NCBI GenBank assembly: GCA_022592445.1
Contig: JABYQR010000436.1
Span: 1 to 34,302 of the forward strand
Reading direction: 5' to 3'
Length of the DNA: 34,302 nucleotides
Source of the DNA: Cytidiella melzeri
Taxonomy: Eukaryota > Basidiomycota > Agaricomycetes > Polyporales > Irpicaceae
The translations under genes were made by a program, and so were the position numbers. Positions 20,167-31,161 of the stretch are shown one piece after another. The notes under the pieces were generated by a model, which saw only the letters and a list, made by a program, of their open reading frames with translations, was not told the origin of the DNA and searched no databases. Position 1 is the first letter of the stretch, and each line of letters begins with the position of its first letter.

Positions 20167-22427
20167 TCAGTCAACCTTTGGGAGAATCTCTTCGGCCGAC
20201 TGTAGTTCGCTCGAGTCTCTCTCCGTATCAGCGGGTCTCTGTCGAATGCCTTCAACCATTCCCCACCGTGCATCGACTTGAGTGTGCAGAGGTAGTGCCT
20301 TCATCGGGAGCGATGCTAAAAGTCCAAACACCGTAATCCCGATCATAACTTGCCAGATGACTCTAACACTTTCGGCGAAGGCAATGAGGACTTCGGTCTT
20401 CAAAGGCTCCTCGAGGGTCTTGAGCTGAGGAATAGCAGCATATGCCAATCCAACGCCATCGGGGAACTGGGAAGTAAACTCGGCAGGAAGGCGTTTGGCG
20501 AGCTGATTTTGAAGTACTGCACCACCGATCGTGACGCCCCATACCTATTTATGGTTGAGTGACGTGTAAGAGGCACAGCCCTTTGTCAACAGGACAGGAA
20601 CTCACTCACCGATGCAAAACTCCGACAAAACGCAAAGAACGCGAGAGCGTGCGCGTTTTCCGAGACAGGGAGTGGCGCAAGCACAGGAAAGTACGTCGCC
20701 GCGAACAACATACCGCCTCCGGCTCCAACGATGGCTGAGTATCCTATCGGACGCGATATGGGCGTGTCGGCCCTAACCGTACTGAAGAGACCCATGGAGA
20801 TGATGAGTAAACACCACCCTACCCAGAGCTGTACGCGATACGATTTAGTGAGGGTGACACTGGTTCCGGACAGAATGACGGCGGGCCCAAGCGAGAGTGT
20901 CAATGCGAGCGCACTGACGCCGGCGCCGATAGGAGTGACACCTTTGCACGCTTGGTACCATGCGATCTGATAGTCTACGAAGGAATGTATTGAGTTGTAA
21001 GTAAAAAGCACCGAACGGATGTTGCGTACATGTTATCGCGATGACAATTATTGGCGTGATGAACGTCTGCACGAAGCTGTCGAGATTCGTTGAGTTGCAG
21101 CACGCACATCAAAATTTGTGGACGTACCCGCTGAGACTGGTCCGGTTGGAGATAAGTGTAAAAGGAAGCTAGGACTTCAATCAGCGCCACAACGGTAGTG
21201 CATGTGAACGATGCTTACGATTGGACAAGGCGCGAAGCGAGCCTCATAAAACACAAAGAAAGCCAAGCCACAAAGGCCTACGATCAGAGGCACCAACGTT
21301 GAGACGGATTTCCATGGAGACGTGAAGCCGCCCCAGGTTAGGGCTAAAATAGTGGAGGTCGAGCTTCCGACGAAAATGATGTTGCCTCTGGATGTACATG
21401 TTAGCGATCTGTGAAAACCTCTGTGAACAACCGTGCGTACATCCAATCCATACGGGACAGCTTCTCTGCGATGGTGGCTGGCGGGGCCTTAAGACGCAGA
21501 AAAGAGACGACCATACCCGCCGCAAGGCCAGAGATGGGGAGGTTCATGTCTAGCGCAATTTTGGAGATGTCAGTATTTCTATAGGAAAAAAAACAGACCA
21601 CGTACAGAACAACCATCTCCATTGCCCTGTTTGAGCCGTAGCACCGCCGACAAGGGGTCCAATAGCCGCAGCAACAGCCCAAGTTCTGCAAAGCTTGCTT
21701 AGACACGATGCTCTCGCAGTCGCAAATTGACGTACAATCCGGTGAGAGCGCTGTATAAGCCACGCTCTTGTAAAGGTACAAGGTCTGAAACGATAATGCC
21801 AGTTACGGCTTGAATAGCACCTCCGCCTGCACCTTGTAGCGCTTAGTTACATATATGACGTTAGCATTTATCAGACAAACGAGAGTAATCGAGGGTACTT
21901 ACTGCGTGCCGCAATCAACCACGACATGTTCTGCGCAGATCCACACAGAGCACTCCCAAGAGCAAAGAGCCCCAACGCAACCAGCATTGCAGACCGCCGA
22001 CCAAAAATCTATCCGATGACCCGGTATGTATATCGCGCAAACTCCGGAAGAAACCAAGAATGGACTCACTTCCGCCATACCGCCACTCGCCGGGAGGAGT
22101 GCTGTCGCTGCGAGCGGATATGCTGAGCCTACCCACACGAAGTCGTCGCCTTCCAAGTCGTGGGCAATGGTCGGTAAGGCCGTGGATGTCCCTGTCTAGG
22201 CCGAATGTCAATCTGTGACAGCACACAATAACCTCAATGCCCAGATGTAGAGCACTCACCATTTCGACGGCTGACATGAAAAGAGACACGCAAATCGCGA
22301 GGAAACTGAGCCAGAAGAAGACCCCTTTCCGCGTTTTAGCGGGTCCATCCACAAGTACCTCTCTGATAGTGATATCCGCGCTCTTGATATCCAGCGAGGG
22401 CTCGGTGGGTGTTGACAGGGAGGACAT
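20167..22427 (-). CDS. MFS multidrug-efflux-type transporter (DHA2-like), 564 residues, 11 exons
   Basis: Proton-driven export of small molecules across the plasma membrane is the usual role. Exons: 22427-22260, 22195-22070, 22008-21903, 21841-21736, 21685-21606, 21549-21441, 21387-21219, 21168-21128, 21076-21030, 20974-20610, 20544-20167. All introns are GT...AG and the frame stays open throughout (1695 bases including stop). Landmarks in order: [13 protein letters not shown] with [44 protein letters not shown] and [19 protein letters not shown] with [26 protein letters not shown] with [34 protein letters not shown]; and [19 protein letters not shown]. These are the conserved blocks of fungal 14-helix DHA2 exporters, the type labelled azole or toxin efflux pumps. 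Length is normal and no damage is seen. The substrate cannot be read from sequence. It is framed by an inverted repeat at 19795 and 23014. Confidence 0.93.
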
Positions 22428-23013
22428 GGCTGATTTGCGAAGCTAGCAGAGAGCTTGCAGGTGGGGAAGGAGAACAGTATATGGAGGAACATGCCGGGGG
22501 GCTCTTAGGGGCCCTAGAAAAGCACCTTGTATCCACCACGTACGCATGTTACATACGTTTCATATCAAAGGAGTTCATCATGACGAGATCAACCAGTCTG
22601 TGCTTGTGTGCTAGAGCCAAATTGTGAGACAAGAGTGGCTGAATGAGGCTTGTGAGCCAGAAATACGGCTTACTTACATCGCGGATAAATGTTCTACGTT
22701 CATCGGCAAAGCTAGTGCCGTTTGATAAGTAGAGTGAAACCTGTAGCAATGATAGGTACCCAGTCAGTCTCGGCAGAGCTAGTCGCAATTGCCGACTAAT
22801 AGCGATGCCATGCTGTACCAAAACAGTTACCGAACTGCTCCACACCGTTGAGTGAAAATCTTCGTGCTGATGCAAAGTGTTACACCAAACTAAATCTACT
22901 TGAAAAAGCACGTTTCAGATCCTGCGCTGGGTGGTAGGCCTGAAACAGGAGATTTGTCGGTGTTGTGTGAACGTGGTCGGGGATTGAAATATCGGTTGAA
23001 CGTGATAGAGCGG
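22428..23013. other. Upstream region of the MFS gene
   Basis: About 590 bases between the transporter start codon and the right inverted-repeat arm. It holds a short hairpin-like pair, GTTTCAG ... CTGAAAC (22912-22944). No TATA box stands out. No other gene seen. Confidence 0.4.
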
Positions 23014-23038
23014 GGACCCCAGACCACTCCCGGGCGCT
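23014..23038 (-). repeat. Right arm of the 25-base inverted repeat around the MFS gene
   Basis: GGACCCCAGACCACTCCC then GGGCGCT; reverse complement of 19795-19819 with 24 of 25 positions matching. Confidence 0.85.
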
Positions 23039-23371
23039 ACATGGTGACTAATCATGGATCATCCTTAGATAGTGCTTTGGTTAGGCTTTTGCAACAACGC
23101 CAGCTGATATTCTGAAATGCGCAAACTTGAGTCGTGTAGGTTTTTGAGGTTGCCAATCTACGACTCACTCGCCGTACGTATTCATATGATCACCATCTCT
23201 GCTATTGTCGCGCTTTCAGTCGATTGTCAACGTGCCAGTGGTTGCTGAGTCAAACACGAGTGGAGCCTCAACTTGAACAGGAATAATCATTATTTGACAG
23301 ATAGTATCAAAACGGAACATGGTGTCTGGCTAAATGCATGTAACATCGCTTAATCGAAATACCAATGGGGG
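23039..23371. other. Unassigned spacer
   Basis: No gene or repeat seen between the inverted-repeat arm and the stop codon of the small five-exon gene. Confidence 0.4.
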
Positions 23372-24051
23372 TTAACCCAAGCGAGGATTGTGCGCAGATT
23401 GCTGCTGCGGGGGGAAGTTAGTAAACTGCTTCCCGAGTACAACATTCGTGTATGCGTAGCGGGGCATAGGCTTTGTAGAAGCGTTGCATTAGTTCAGCAC
23501 GTATTTTTGACTCATCTGAGTAGGCTACTCACCTGCGCAATTGGCAATGTCGTCAGCCTCTTGGTTGCGTCGTTCATCGGTACCTAACCAGCCGTCGGGA
23601 AGATGGTAAGTTGATAGTCAAAAGTCAGTAGCGAGCACCAAGCATGATCAGCGCAAGCGTTCACTCACTCGAGTGGAATCTTTAAGCTTCTCGCGACGCT
23701 GCCCAACATGTCCCAATTGCTGTGGAGGTGGAAGCGGCGCCGGCGGCTTGGCCAAGAACTCTGGGGGTATGAGCTTAAGAATATTATCAGTTCGAAGTGC
23801 CCATTAATTTGACCCGAACAGATTACTTACATCTCCTCCGTAGTCACTATTTGGGTGCTTATTATAGTACTCCTTAAGACTCGCTCGCATCTTTTTGGCC
23901 AGCTTCTGATCCAGTGCCTAGTGAGCAGTACGCGAAAATGGGTACGCCAAGCAATGGGAACGCTGAGCATGAGCGACGGAAAGATACGTTGTAACAGACA
24001 TTGAGTACTCACGGGTCCGGCGTTATCTTCGAGCTGCCTGAAGTACTCCAT
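23372..24051 (-). CDS. Small proline-rich protein, 126 residues, five exons, function unknown
   Basis: A consistent spliced model: exons 24051-24013, 23917-23831, 23773-23669, 23583-23533 and 23470-23372, with lengths 39, 87, 105, 51 and 99, every one a multiple of three and every intron GT...AG. The protein starts MEYFRQLEDNAGP, then a basic helix-like part (LDQKLAKKMRASLKEYYNKH), then a proline stretch (KPPAPLPPPQQLG), a basic part (QRREKLKDSTR) and a Gln/Pro-rich tail. It has no signal peptide or membrane segment. A TATA box lies about 100 bases before the start. The last intron could alternatively end at a CCGCAG closer to the stop, shortening the tail. No family recognised. The neat phase pattern and TATA box support a real gene. 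Confidence 0.65.
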
Positions 24052-24150
24052 ATTGCAGCAGTGTCAAGTTTTCCGGTCGTAGAAGCAGGTGAAAGCTGAG
24101 GACTCCGAATGTGAGGAGGGGTTGAGGAGCAAGACCCACCTCCCGTAGGT

Positions 24151-24157
24151 ATTTATA
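24151..24157 (-). promoter_or_regulatory. TATA box of the small five-exon gene
   Basis: GGGGTATAAATACC on the minus strand, about 100 bases upstream of the ATG at 24051. It is preceded by a short CAAGAC-type repeat (CCAAGACCAAGACCAAGACC, about 24173-24192). The distance suits a fungal TATA box with a 5' leader of about 70 bases. Confidence 0.6.
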
Positions 24158-24460
24158 CCCCAGCAGTTTTGGTCTTGGTCTTGGTCTTCTTCCTGAACCG
24201 TTCGCGGTTTGTTGCAATACACGGAAACAAATTTCTGTGGTTTGAGGCTCTCTCCATGGCCACTTCCAACCACTTGAGAATTTTTGAACAACGGCTTCCG
24301 TTGTGGGCCTCGCGTCGCGCAGTACGGTCCTAGGAGAGGTTATGTGGCGGTGAATTATCAAAGTAGAGCGAATGTGTAAAGTGAAGGTACTTGCATACCA
24401 TCTTGCTAGCCTGGCCTTTCCAAAGGCGAGGTCCAAGACAGTGAGCAGGGCTAAGAACCG

Positions 24461-25822
24461 CACGTCAGCTATGCAGTGAAAGAAAACAATTGCAAAGAGG
24501 GTCACATACCTGAATCGTAACACCTCATGACGGTGGTCTTGGACGCAAGCGCGCCAGAGCTCAAAAACCAAAGCATCCGTTGCTTAGACTTTGGAGGCGC
24601 TAGCAGCGAAACCAAATATCCAAGGTAAAAAGTGGCCATAGCCCCACATGCTCGGTGGTAAAGGGGAGGGCTGCTTCAACCGTTGGGTTTCAATAGATTC
24701 GGAGCAGATGGTTGGACCTGCAGGAACAAACGACGTAGACTTCGGTATTCTGCGAATTTGGCAAAGCTCCTAGCCTAAATTAAACTGAACTACGAGTTTT
24801 TTTTTTTTTTTTTCAGTCGCAGCACGCCATGGATTAATGAAAGTTGAAACGAAACCAGCCGCTGGGTCCTTTCGACTGTATCTTGGGAAATGCCGTTCTC
24901 GCTAAATCATGCGCAACGTCAGCTATGCAGTGAAAGAAAACAATTGCAAAGAGGGTCACATACCTGAATCGTAACACCTCATGACGTTAGTCTTGGACGC
25001 AGCGCACCAAAGTTCAGAAACTAAAGCATCCGTTGCTTAGACTTTGGAGGCGCTAGCAGCGAAGCCAAATATCCAAGGTAAAAAGTGGCCATAGCCCCAC
25101 ATGCTCGGAGGTAAAGGTAAAGGGAGGGCTGCTTCAACCCTTGGGTTTCAACAAGTCGGAGCAGCAAATGGTTGGGACCTGCAGAAACAAACGGACGTCG
25201 ACGGCCCCGCTACTTCGGTATTTCTGCGAATTTGGCAAAGCTCCTAGCCTAAATTAAACTGAACTACGAGTTTTTTTTTTTCAGTCGCAGCACGCCATGG
25301 ATTAATGAAAGTTGAAACGAAACCAGCCGCTGGGTCCTTTCGACTGTATCTTGGGAAATGCCGTTCTCGCTAAATCATGCGCAACGTCAGCTATGCAGTG
25401 AAAGAAAACAATTGCAAAGAGGGTCACATACCTGAATCGTAACACCTTATGACGGTGGTTATGGACGCAGCGCACCAGAGTTCGAAAACCAAAGCATCCG
25501 TTGCTTAGAATTTCGAGGCGCTAGCAGCGAAGCCAAATATCCAAGGTAACAAGTGGTCATAGCCCCACATGCTCGGAGGTAAAGGTAAAGGGAGGGCTGC
25601 TTCAACCCTTGGGTTTCAACAAGTCGGAGCAGCAGATGGTTGGACCTGCAGGAACAAACGGACGTCGACGGCCCCTCTACTTCGGTATTTCTGCGAATTC
25701 GGCAAAGCTCCTGGACTAAACTAAACTAAACTGAACTACGAGTTTTTTTTTTTCAGTCGCAGCACGCCATGGATTATGAAAGTTGAAACGAACCAGCCGT
25801 TGGGCCCTTTGGAAATGCCGAA
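24461..25822. repeat. Three tandem copies of a ~460-base unit
   Basis: CGTCAGCTATGCAGTGAAAG starts copies at 24463, 24917 and 25385, so periods are 454 and 468; the third copy fades at about 25822. Shared text includes GCATCCGTTGCTTAGA, GGCGCTAGCAGCGAA, CCATAGCCCCACATGCTCGG and CAGTCGCAGCACGCCATGGA. A poly-T run before CAGTCGCAGC is 17, 11 and 11 bases long. Copies 2 and 3 share extra text, including the GGTAAAGGTAAAGGGAGG expansion, so one of them arose from the other later. No coding frame is conserved across copies. The array lies upstream of the small five-exon gene. Confidence 0.93.
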
Positions 25823-28140
25823 GTTCTTTCTGAACGACCGAAAAAGCTATCGGTCGAAATTATGGGGCAGATACGTCAAGTTGAGAAAAAACTGTCTTCT
25901 GAGGCAATGTCATGACTTGCTGTGACCATACCCAAAGTTCGTGCGCCCAACAAACTTCGTTGGATACCTTAGCGCGGCGTGAGTGGTAGACTATGTCTCT
26001 CGCTGAAGCAGTCTAGGCATACGTTACAATTTCGAATTTCACTACAGGTATCTCACGAATGTGGACCAGATACAGGGTGAAGACGTCTTGATGTCCTCAG
26101 GCTCTGAGTCGCAACTCGTGAGTGGTACTTTGTGTACGCCGCCGCCTTCCGGAGGATAATTAAGTTCAGACGAACGTCGAATCAGATGCATTACTAGAGA
26201 GTGGTTGAGCAAAGTTTGTCGGTAGCACGATGACAAAGGTCGCCAGAGGAACATACCGGATTACAAATTGCAATCTTTTTATGGCTCTGTGGTGTCCTGT
26301 CCGACGATTGTACCCTTGACCAAGCTTTTACGTTTGTGCAGACATAAATATACTTGGCTAGGGTCATACAGACTGCCAACACGTGTCTTTGAAATGGGAA
26401 GCTCTCGAAAACGCACAACATCTGCAACACAAGTGAAGTGGGTGAGCTTGGAGACGCGGGAGTATGCATACTTATGAGGTATATGGCTCACTGACTCGGA
26501 GAACCCCGATAGAAATCCTTCCATGGATATGATATTTCGGATGCTTGCCCAGTGACTACCAGGGTCGAATTTGCGCCATTAGCATCGAACAATGGGCGGA
26601 GCGCTGATGCTAGAAGGTCAAACATGTTCCCGGCTGACTGTCACCGAGCTGTGTCGTGTCTTGAATTCATGCAAGACCTGGGTTGAACTTCGAAGAACTG
26701 GTTTGCACTGGTTAGATCCGGTCCTAATGCGGTCCCGCGCAACTTCCATAGGTTCAGTTTCGAGCTTTTGCTGAAGTGTTGAAGCATTTCGGCTAGACCA
26801 AACTGCGGCAACACTGAGTAGTACATACATATACATCCAGCGTTCAACATGAAAGTTTCCGACACGGAGCGCCGGTGTTCGAACCCGAATGCGAGAACAC
26901 TCAGGGTCTGGCAGCAATTACGAAAAGTAAACAACACCGTTGTCTGCTGAAGAGAACGGTCAGTTTATTCCAGTACGGGATGCGGCGCAGCGACATACTT
27001 ACCTGGACTGCGATCAATATTATGACTTTCATGTTGTATTGCGGCTGTAACTGTAACTGTTACTGTGAGGGGCAAAATTCAATTTAATTTCTCTGGGTAA
27101 AAATGTCCGCTTGTCACGTATATCTGACATAAGTACCTCGATACTATTCAAAGTCAGTGGAACGGATATCCTGGAAGCGGCCACAGCATGATGGCGGTGA
27201 CAAACTTGAACGAGCAACATTATGATCGTGAGAAAAGCTCACGTAAGCATTCTTGCCGACGCGTGAAGCCAACGACTTGTGGCATCGATGCTGAAGCTGA
27301 AGTATCCCTGCAACTTCACTTTTCCTACCAATGGCCTCTTTGACAATGTCGGCTTTGTGACGAATGTTGTTTCGCTCTGTTGATACATTCATACGCTGCC
27401 GCTGTCAGCTCCCGAGCCGTACTTGACACCGCCTGCAGCCATATCTGTCTGCAGACTCCGTACGTCCTTTCATCTTCTGTTCGTCTCCTTTAGCCGTTCT
27501 CAACGTTTCGGCTTACTAGCATCATCGAGCCCTGAGCGTACATCTCGTGTCACCGTGACCTACATCGCACTACTCGGGGCATAGAATACAAGATGGGGTC
27601 AGCCAGAACCAAAGGCTGTTCGGACTCGGAATACCGCTCACTGACGAGGCATAGACCGCTGACTGACATGAACTAGAGGAACAGAGCAGCAACGTGATCA
27701 CGCGGCAAGTACTGTTAGGCACACAGAATCTCTTTGCTCATATATCCGTATATTCATGCACATGGGCGGCACCGCAGTCCATGTCGGCCACGATACAGCC
27801 CATATACATGGTTGCACAGATATAACGCAGCAACTCGAAGTGCGTATCTGACAAATCATGCGCTCTATGCTGACATTGGAGCTGTGTAGGCAGGCAAGTC
27901 CCGATCACCGTTGGAGGTAATCCGCTGTAGGCCCGACTTTGTAGTGGCTCCGGACATCTATCGATGTAGAAACTGCAGCTGTAATGCTACGGTCCATTCC
28001 TATCATTCCACTAGTATGCATGTCCTTATGCCACACAGCCGCCTAGTGAATAAGCCCGTGCAATACGGGACGGGTGGCATCAGCTGGCAATTCCCCGAGT
28101 CAAACTTAGCTCGTAGCGCTGACGCTTCGCCGACGTTGTG
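25823..28140. other. Long unassigned region
   Basis: No gene recognised. Several short minus-strand frames (26042-26254, 26194-26469, 26618-26917, 27144-27392) have plausible GT/AG signals around them (for example GTATGTTCC at about 26256 and an AG near 26192), so a heavily intron-cut or decayed gene is possible. No motif supports a family. A GGTTCGAAC word at about 26877-26887 (minus strand) does not sit in a tRNA fold. Confidence 0.35.
27043..27066. repeat. Short (CTGTAA)n-like microsatellite
   Basis: CTGTAACTGTAACTGTTACTGTG: three near-identical six-base units plus a partial. Confidence 0.6.
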
Positions 28141-28572
28141 ATTGACATGGTAAGCTCCATATTGATACTTTGCTCGTAGATGATATCATAAGCTCATAGT
28201 AGTCGCTTCTCTCTCAGGCTCTGTCTACTACTTACGCAGCGACAAAAAATCGTCACGGAGAAGCCATCATTGGTCATGCCGCGGGCTGGGCGAGGTCTGT
28301 GCTGGCGGCTTATAATTTCTGCACAACATACATACAGCCGCGTAGATGCTGACAGCCAACGTGGCCGCGCTACGAATGCTCGGAGGACGTCACCGCTAAA
28401 GAAATATAGGCTCATACCGCAGTTCCTTTTGATCCTGGAACCTGCCGCAACTGTGCGATCGCCGTTGGTTGTATGCACCGCCCAGACGCGGCTTACGTAG
28501 GCATTGTCGAAGGGTACATATATGACATCCTGCAGCTCACTAGTCCCACCCGCCCCGGACCTTCAGGCCACC
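28141..28572 (+). promoter_or_regulatory. Upstream region of the FAD enzyme gene
   Basis: Mostly featureless. A weak TATA-like CATATATG (28517-28524) lies about 50 bases before the ATG. No other motif identified. Confidence 0.3.
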
Positions 28573-30250
28573 ATGATGGTCCTCGTTCTCTCCTTCCTCA
28601 TCGCCTCATTGGCAGCATCCTCCCTTGCTATTCCAAGCAATCCTGTTTGCGTTGTCGGAGCCGGACCTGGCGGTCTCACCATCGCTCACGAGCTCGAAGC
28701 CAAAGGTTACAGCACAGTCGTCTTCGACAAGCAACCCGAGGTCGGAGGCAAATGCCAAGAATACTACGACGGTCCTAACGGGTACGGCAGTCAGACACAC
28801 CCATCCCTCGATCGAAGACTTTCTGACTCTTCATGACCACTTAGGAGCGTCTACCACCCCCTTGGCGCCCTGCTATTTACCAACCAGACCTATGTCAACA
28901 CTCTTCCATTGATCGAGGCCGCCAATCTTCCGCTCACCCCAGGTATCTCAATGCCGAATGGCTGGCAGTATTGGCAATACGGACCTGGAGCAGCGGCTAC
29001 CAATGTGACGCAAATGCCAGCTGTAACCCCTGAAGAGGAGGCTCTCATTGCTGCAGAGCTAGTCAAATACACTGCTCAATGGACGTTGGAATTTGCTCCG
29101 TTATACACTTCTTTGCGCTACAAGGTACGCCATCATTATCCTGCGTCGGTTCGAAATGTTTTACCTCGCGAGCTCAATCTACTCCGAAGCATGGCGTTCC
29201 TAAAGAATTCACTGTGCCAATAGCGGACTGGCTATCAACAAACGGGTATATAGCTCTCCCAACGATTATGGAGAAGGGTATGGTTCCGTATGGCTACGGT
29301 GATATTACACAGACTCCTACGGTACGATCTACGTTGAGGGTGCTTGGACATGTCAAGCTAACAATTTTTAGATTTATATGCTTCAATACTTTACCCCTGA
29401 AATTGTTGCGGCGTTCATTGGAGTTGAACCGAGCTATATTGTCGGTATGTCATGACGCATCTGAATTATGTATGAAGAGTGCTCACATCCGCATCCTACA
29501 GATTTCCACAAAGTATTTGTTCACTACTCCGCGTCCGTCAAAGGTGCTCTGCATACCAACACGACTGTGACGAAGATCGGTAAGTCACTTTGACATTGTA
29601 CGTTCTGGATATCACTAAAACTGATGCAAACGCCAGACCGTACTGCCCCTTATCCCGTTGTTACATACACCGTCGGCTCAGGCCCCAGCGCCACGCAGAC
29701 ATGCTCAGAAGTAGTTCTCGCATTCGCTCCCACGCTCGAGAACCTAGCCGCGATTGACATGCCACTCTCGTCCAATGAGACTACAGTCTTCTCCAAGGTC
29801 GGCATCACCGCCTACTGGTCTTCTGCCACATCAGTCAAAATCGCCTACCCCTACTTTTACCAACAAACCCCACCCGAGCCTCTCGGCGAACCTGTCGGTT
29901 TCCTGCGCGTCTTCAACAATTCTCCCATCGCTACGACATACTCGTGGGGACCCATCGGTAGCAACCTGTCCATCGCCGAGGCAACCAACCTCCTCGTTAC
30001 CACTCTCACAAAAGTGCAAACCGGGGCTAACGTTTCGGATCCGACGGTGACGCCGAGCGACGTCAAAGCCATCCGGAAATGGGACTATTTCCCGCACTTT
30101 AACACGTCGGAGCTGGCGGACGGGTTTTATGGCAAGTATGACGCGCTGCAGGGAAAGAACCACACGTACTTTTCGTCTGGCCTGAACGGGTTTGAGACGG
30201 TGGAGTTTGCGATTAGGGCTGGGAAGGACCTGGTGGCATCGTTCTTTTAG
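28573..30250 (+). CDS. Secreted or ER-targeted FAD-dependent amine-oxidase-like enzyme, 461 residues, six exons
   Basis: Exons 28573-28781, 28845-29124, 29190-29321, 29372-29444, 29502-29579 and 29637-30250; all introns GT...AG, total 1386 bases in frame. The start ATG lies in CCACCATGATGG. Residues 1-20 form a signal peptide (hydrophobic core VLVLSFLIASLAASSLA). Residues 25-52 are the FAD-binding Rossmann fold, GAGPGG then Asp52 at the end of the second strand (Glu is more usual), followed by VGGKC at 57-61. The C-terminus has YFSSGLNGFETVEFAIRAGK, the second FAD contact of the amine-oxidase-like superfamily. The frame is complete and undamaged. Fungal proteins of this type are often named after beta-cyclopiazonate dehydrogenase; I think it is a relative of that group, but the substrate is not known. 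The copia LTR lies a few hundred bases downstream. Confidence 0.88.
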
Positions 30251-30616
30251 GCTTCTGGTTCCCGCGAGGTAATGACCAATTGAAAATTCATGACCCGCAT
30301 ATACCATATACACGGACATTTTGGACATTTCGAATGATGACGCTGTGACTGCACCCTGGAAAGACGTGTTGTTTTTTCCATCCCGTGTAGAAATATCGTG
30401 GTAATAGATAGACATTTCAATTAATCCAATGCCCTCTTAAGGCGAGGAAAAGCAGAAGAAGAAGAGAAAGAAAATTTATTACTATGGACATCATTACAAT
30501 TTGCCTCCGACGTCACGGTAACGTCCCTCTGACCAAAGATAATCACAACCAGGAACCAATGGATACACTGTGCAGTAATAATAACAAAGTGGAATATGTG
30601 TGCGAGGGGTAGAGGC
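30251..30616. other. 3' region of the FAD gene and possible LTR edge
   Basis: Contains TTTATT at about 30475 (AATAAA on the minus strand) and a purine-rich tract GAAAAGCAGAAGAAGAAGAG (about 30446). On the minus strand this looks like a poly(A) signal with a CT-rich stretch, so the copia LTR may extend to about 30430. Confidence 0.4.
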
Positions 30617-30667
30617 TGTTAAGCTTCGAAGATGAGTCTTATTATTCTTGCTGCTTCAGCAGCTCTG

Positions 30668-30675
30668 CTTATATA
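30668..30675 (-). promoter_or_regulatory. TATA box of the copia LTR
   Basis: TATATAAG on the minus strand, downstream (in the transcription sense) of the ATGACTCAT cluster. Confidence 0.5.
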
Positions 30676-30748
30676 CATGTCTGTATCTACTTATGTAAGC
30701 GACTACTATACATGTCTTCTTCAGCTATTCTACTGTACTACTAAGTGC

Positions 30749-30856
30749 ATGACTCATGCATGACTCATGCTATGAGTGCATGACTCATGCATGACTCATT
30801 GTATGACTAGGTTCAGCACTTGTACCAGAGGCGTACATAACGAGTAAATGACTCAT
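30749..30856. promoter_or_regulatory. Cluster of five Gcn4/AP-1-type bZIP sites in the LTR
   Basis: Perfect ATGACTCAT at 30749-30757, 30760-30768, 30780-30788, 30791-30799 and 30848-30856. This palindromic nine-mer is the known optimum for fungal Gcn4/CpcA bZIP activators. The cluster is about 75-190 bases upstream of the LTR TATA box on the minus strand, where an upstream activating sequence would be. Confidence 0.7.
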
Positions 30857-31142
30857 GCTAGTACTTGTCCTCAGATGTATGCTTTAGGCATCCACTGGAG
30901 TCATATGTGCTTTCCATGTCATTTCCTATGCTACTAGAACACAGGCGTACATATATGACTAGTACTACTACAACCCATATCTGTACGTCTCAGCTAATGT
31001 GATGGTTACTACTAGAGTTTCCATATACGGCTGCATAATTCCCATACTAAGACTATGGGAACTCTGCTACCTAAAGCGTCCTTATAATAAGGCGTGGGAA
31101 ACTACATATCATATCATATTATTATATTATATAGTTTTAACA

Positions 31143-31154
31143 CTCCCACTTAAC
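31143..31154 (-). other. Copia polypurine tract
   Basis: GTTAAGTGGGAG on the minus strand, between the pol stop codon and the TGTT start of the LTR. It is the primer site for second-strand synthesis in copia elements. Confidence 0.65.
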
Positions 31155-31161
31155 CGTTACA

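Larger units (their letters stand above)
30617..31142 (-). repeat. 3' LTR of the Ty1/copia element (left edge uncertain)
   Basis: On the minus strand the pol frame is followed by TTAAGTGGGAG, a polypurine tract, and directly by TGTTAAAAC (31142-31134), the expected start of a 3' LTR. A TGTTAAG at 30617 gives matching TGTTAA...TTAACA ends. However, the best TATA box (30668-30675) would then leave only about 50 bases of R-U5, so the LTR may run on to another TG near 30430, past an AATAAA signal. The right edge is well supported; the left edge is not. The U3 part contains five ATGACTCAT boxes. Confidence 0.65.

Noticed and set aside
24023..24571. 182-codon minus-strand frame upstream of the small gene
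   Set aside because: It runs over the TATA box and start of the small five-exon gene and into the tandem repeat; its sequence is not conserved in the repeat copies.
26870..26895. GGTTCGAAC word suggesting a tRNA T-loop
   Set aside because: The flanking bases do not pair into a T-stem and no acceptor, D or anticodon arm is present.
20167..30250. Secondary-metabolite cluster made of the MFS exporter and the FAD enzyme
   Set aside because: The genes are over 6 kb apart on opposite strands, and no core synthase, P450 or pathway regulator was found between them.
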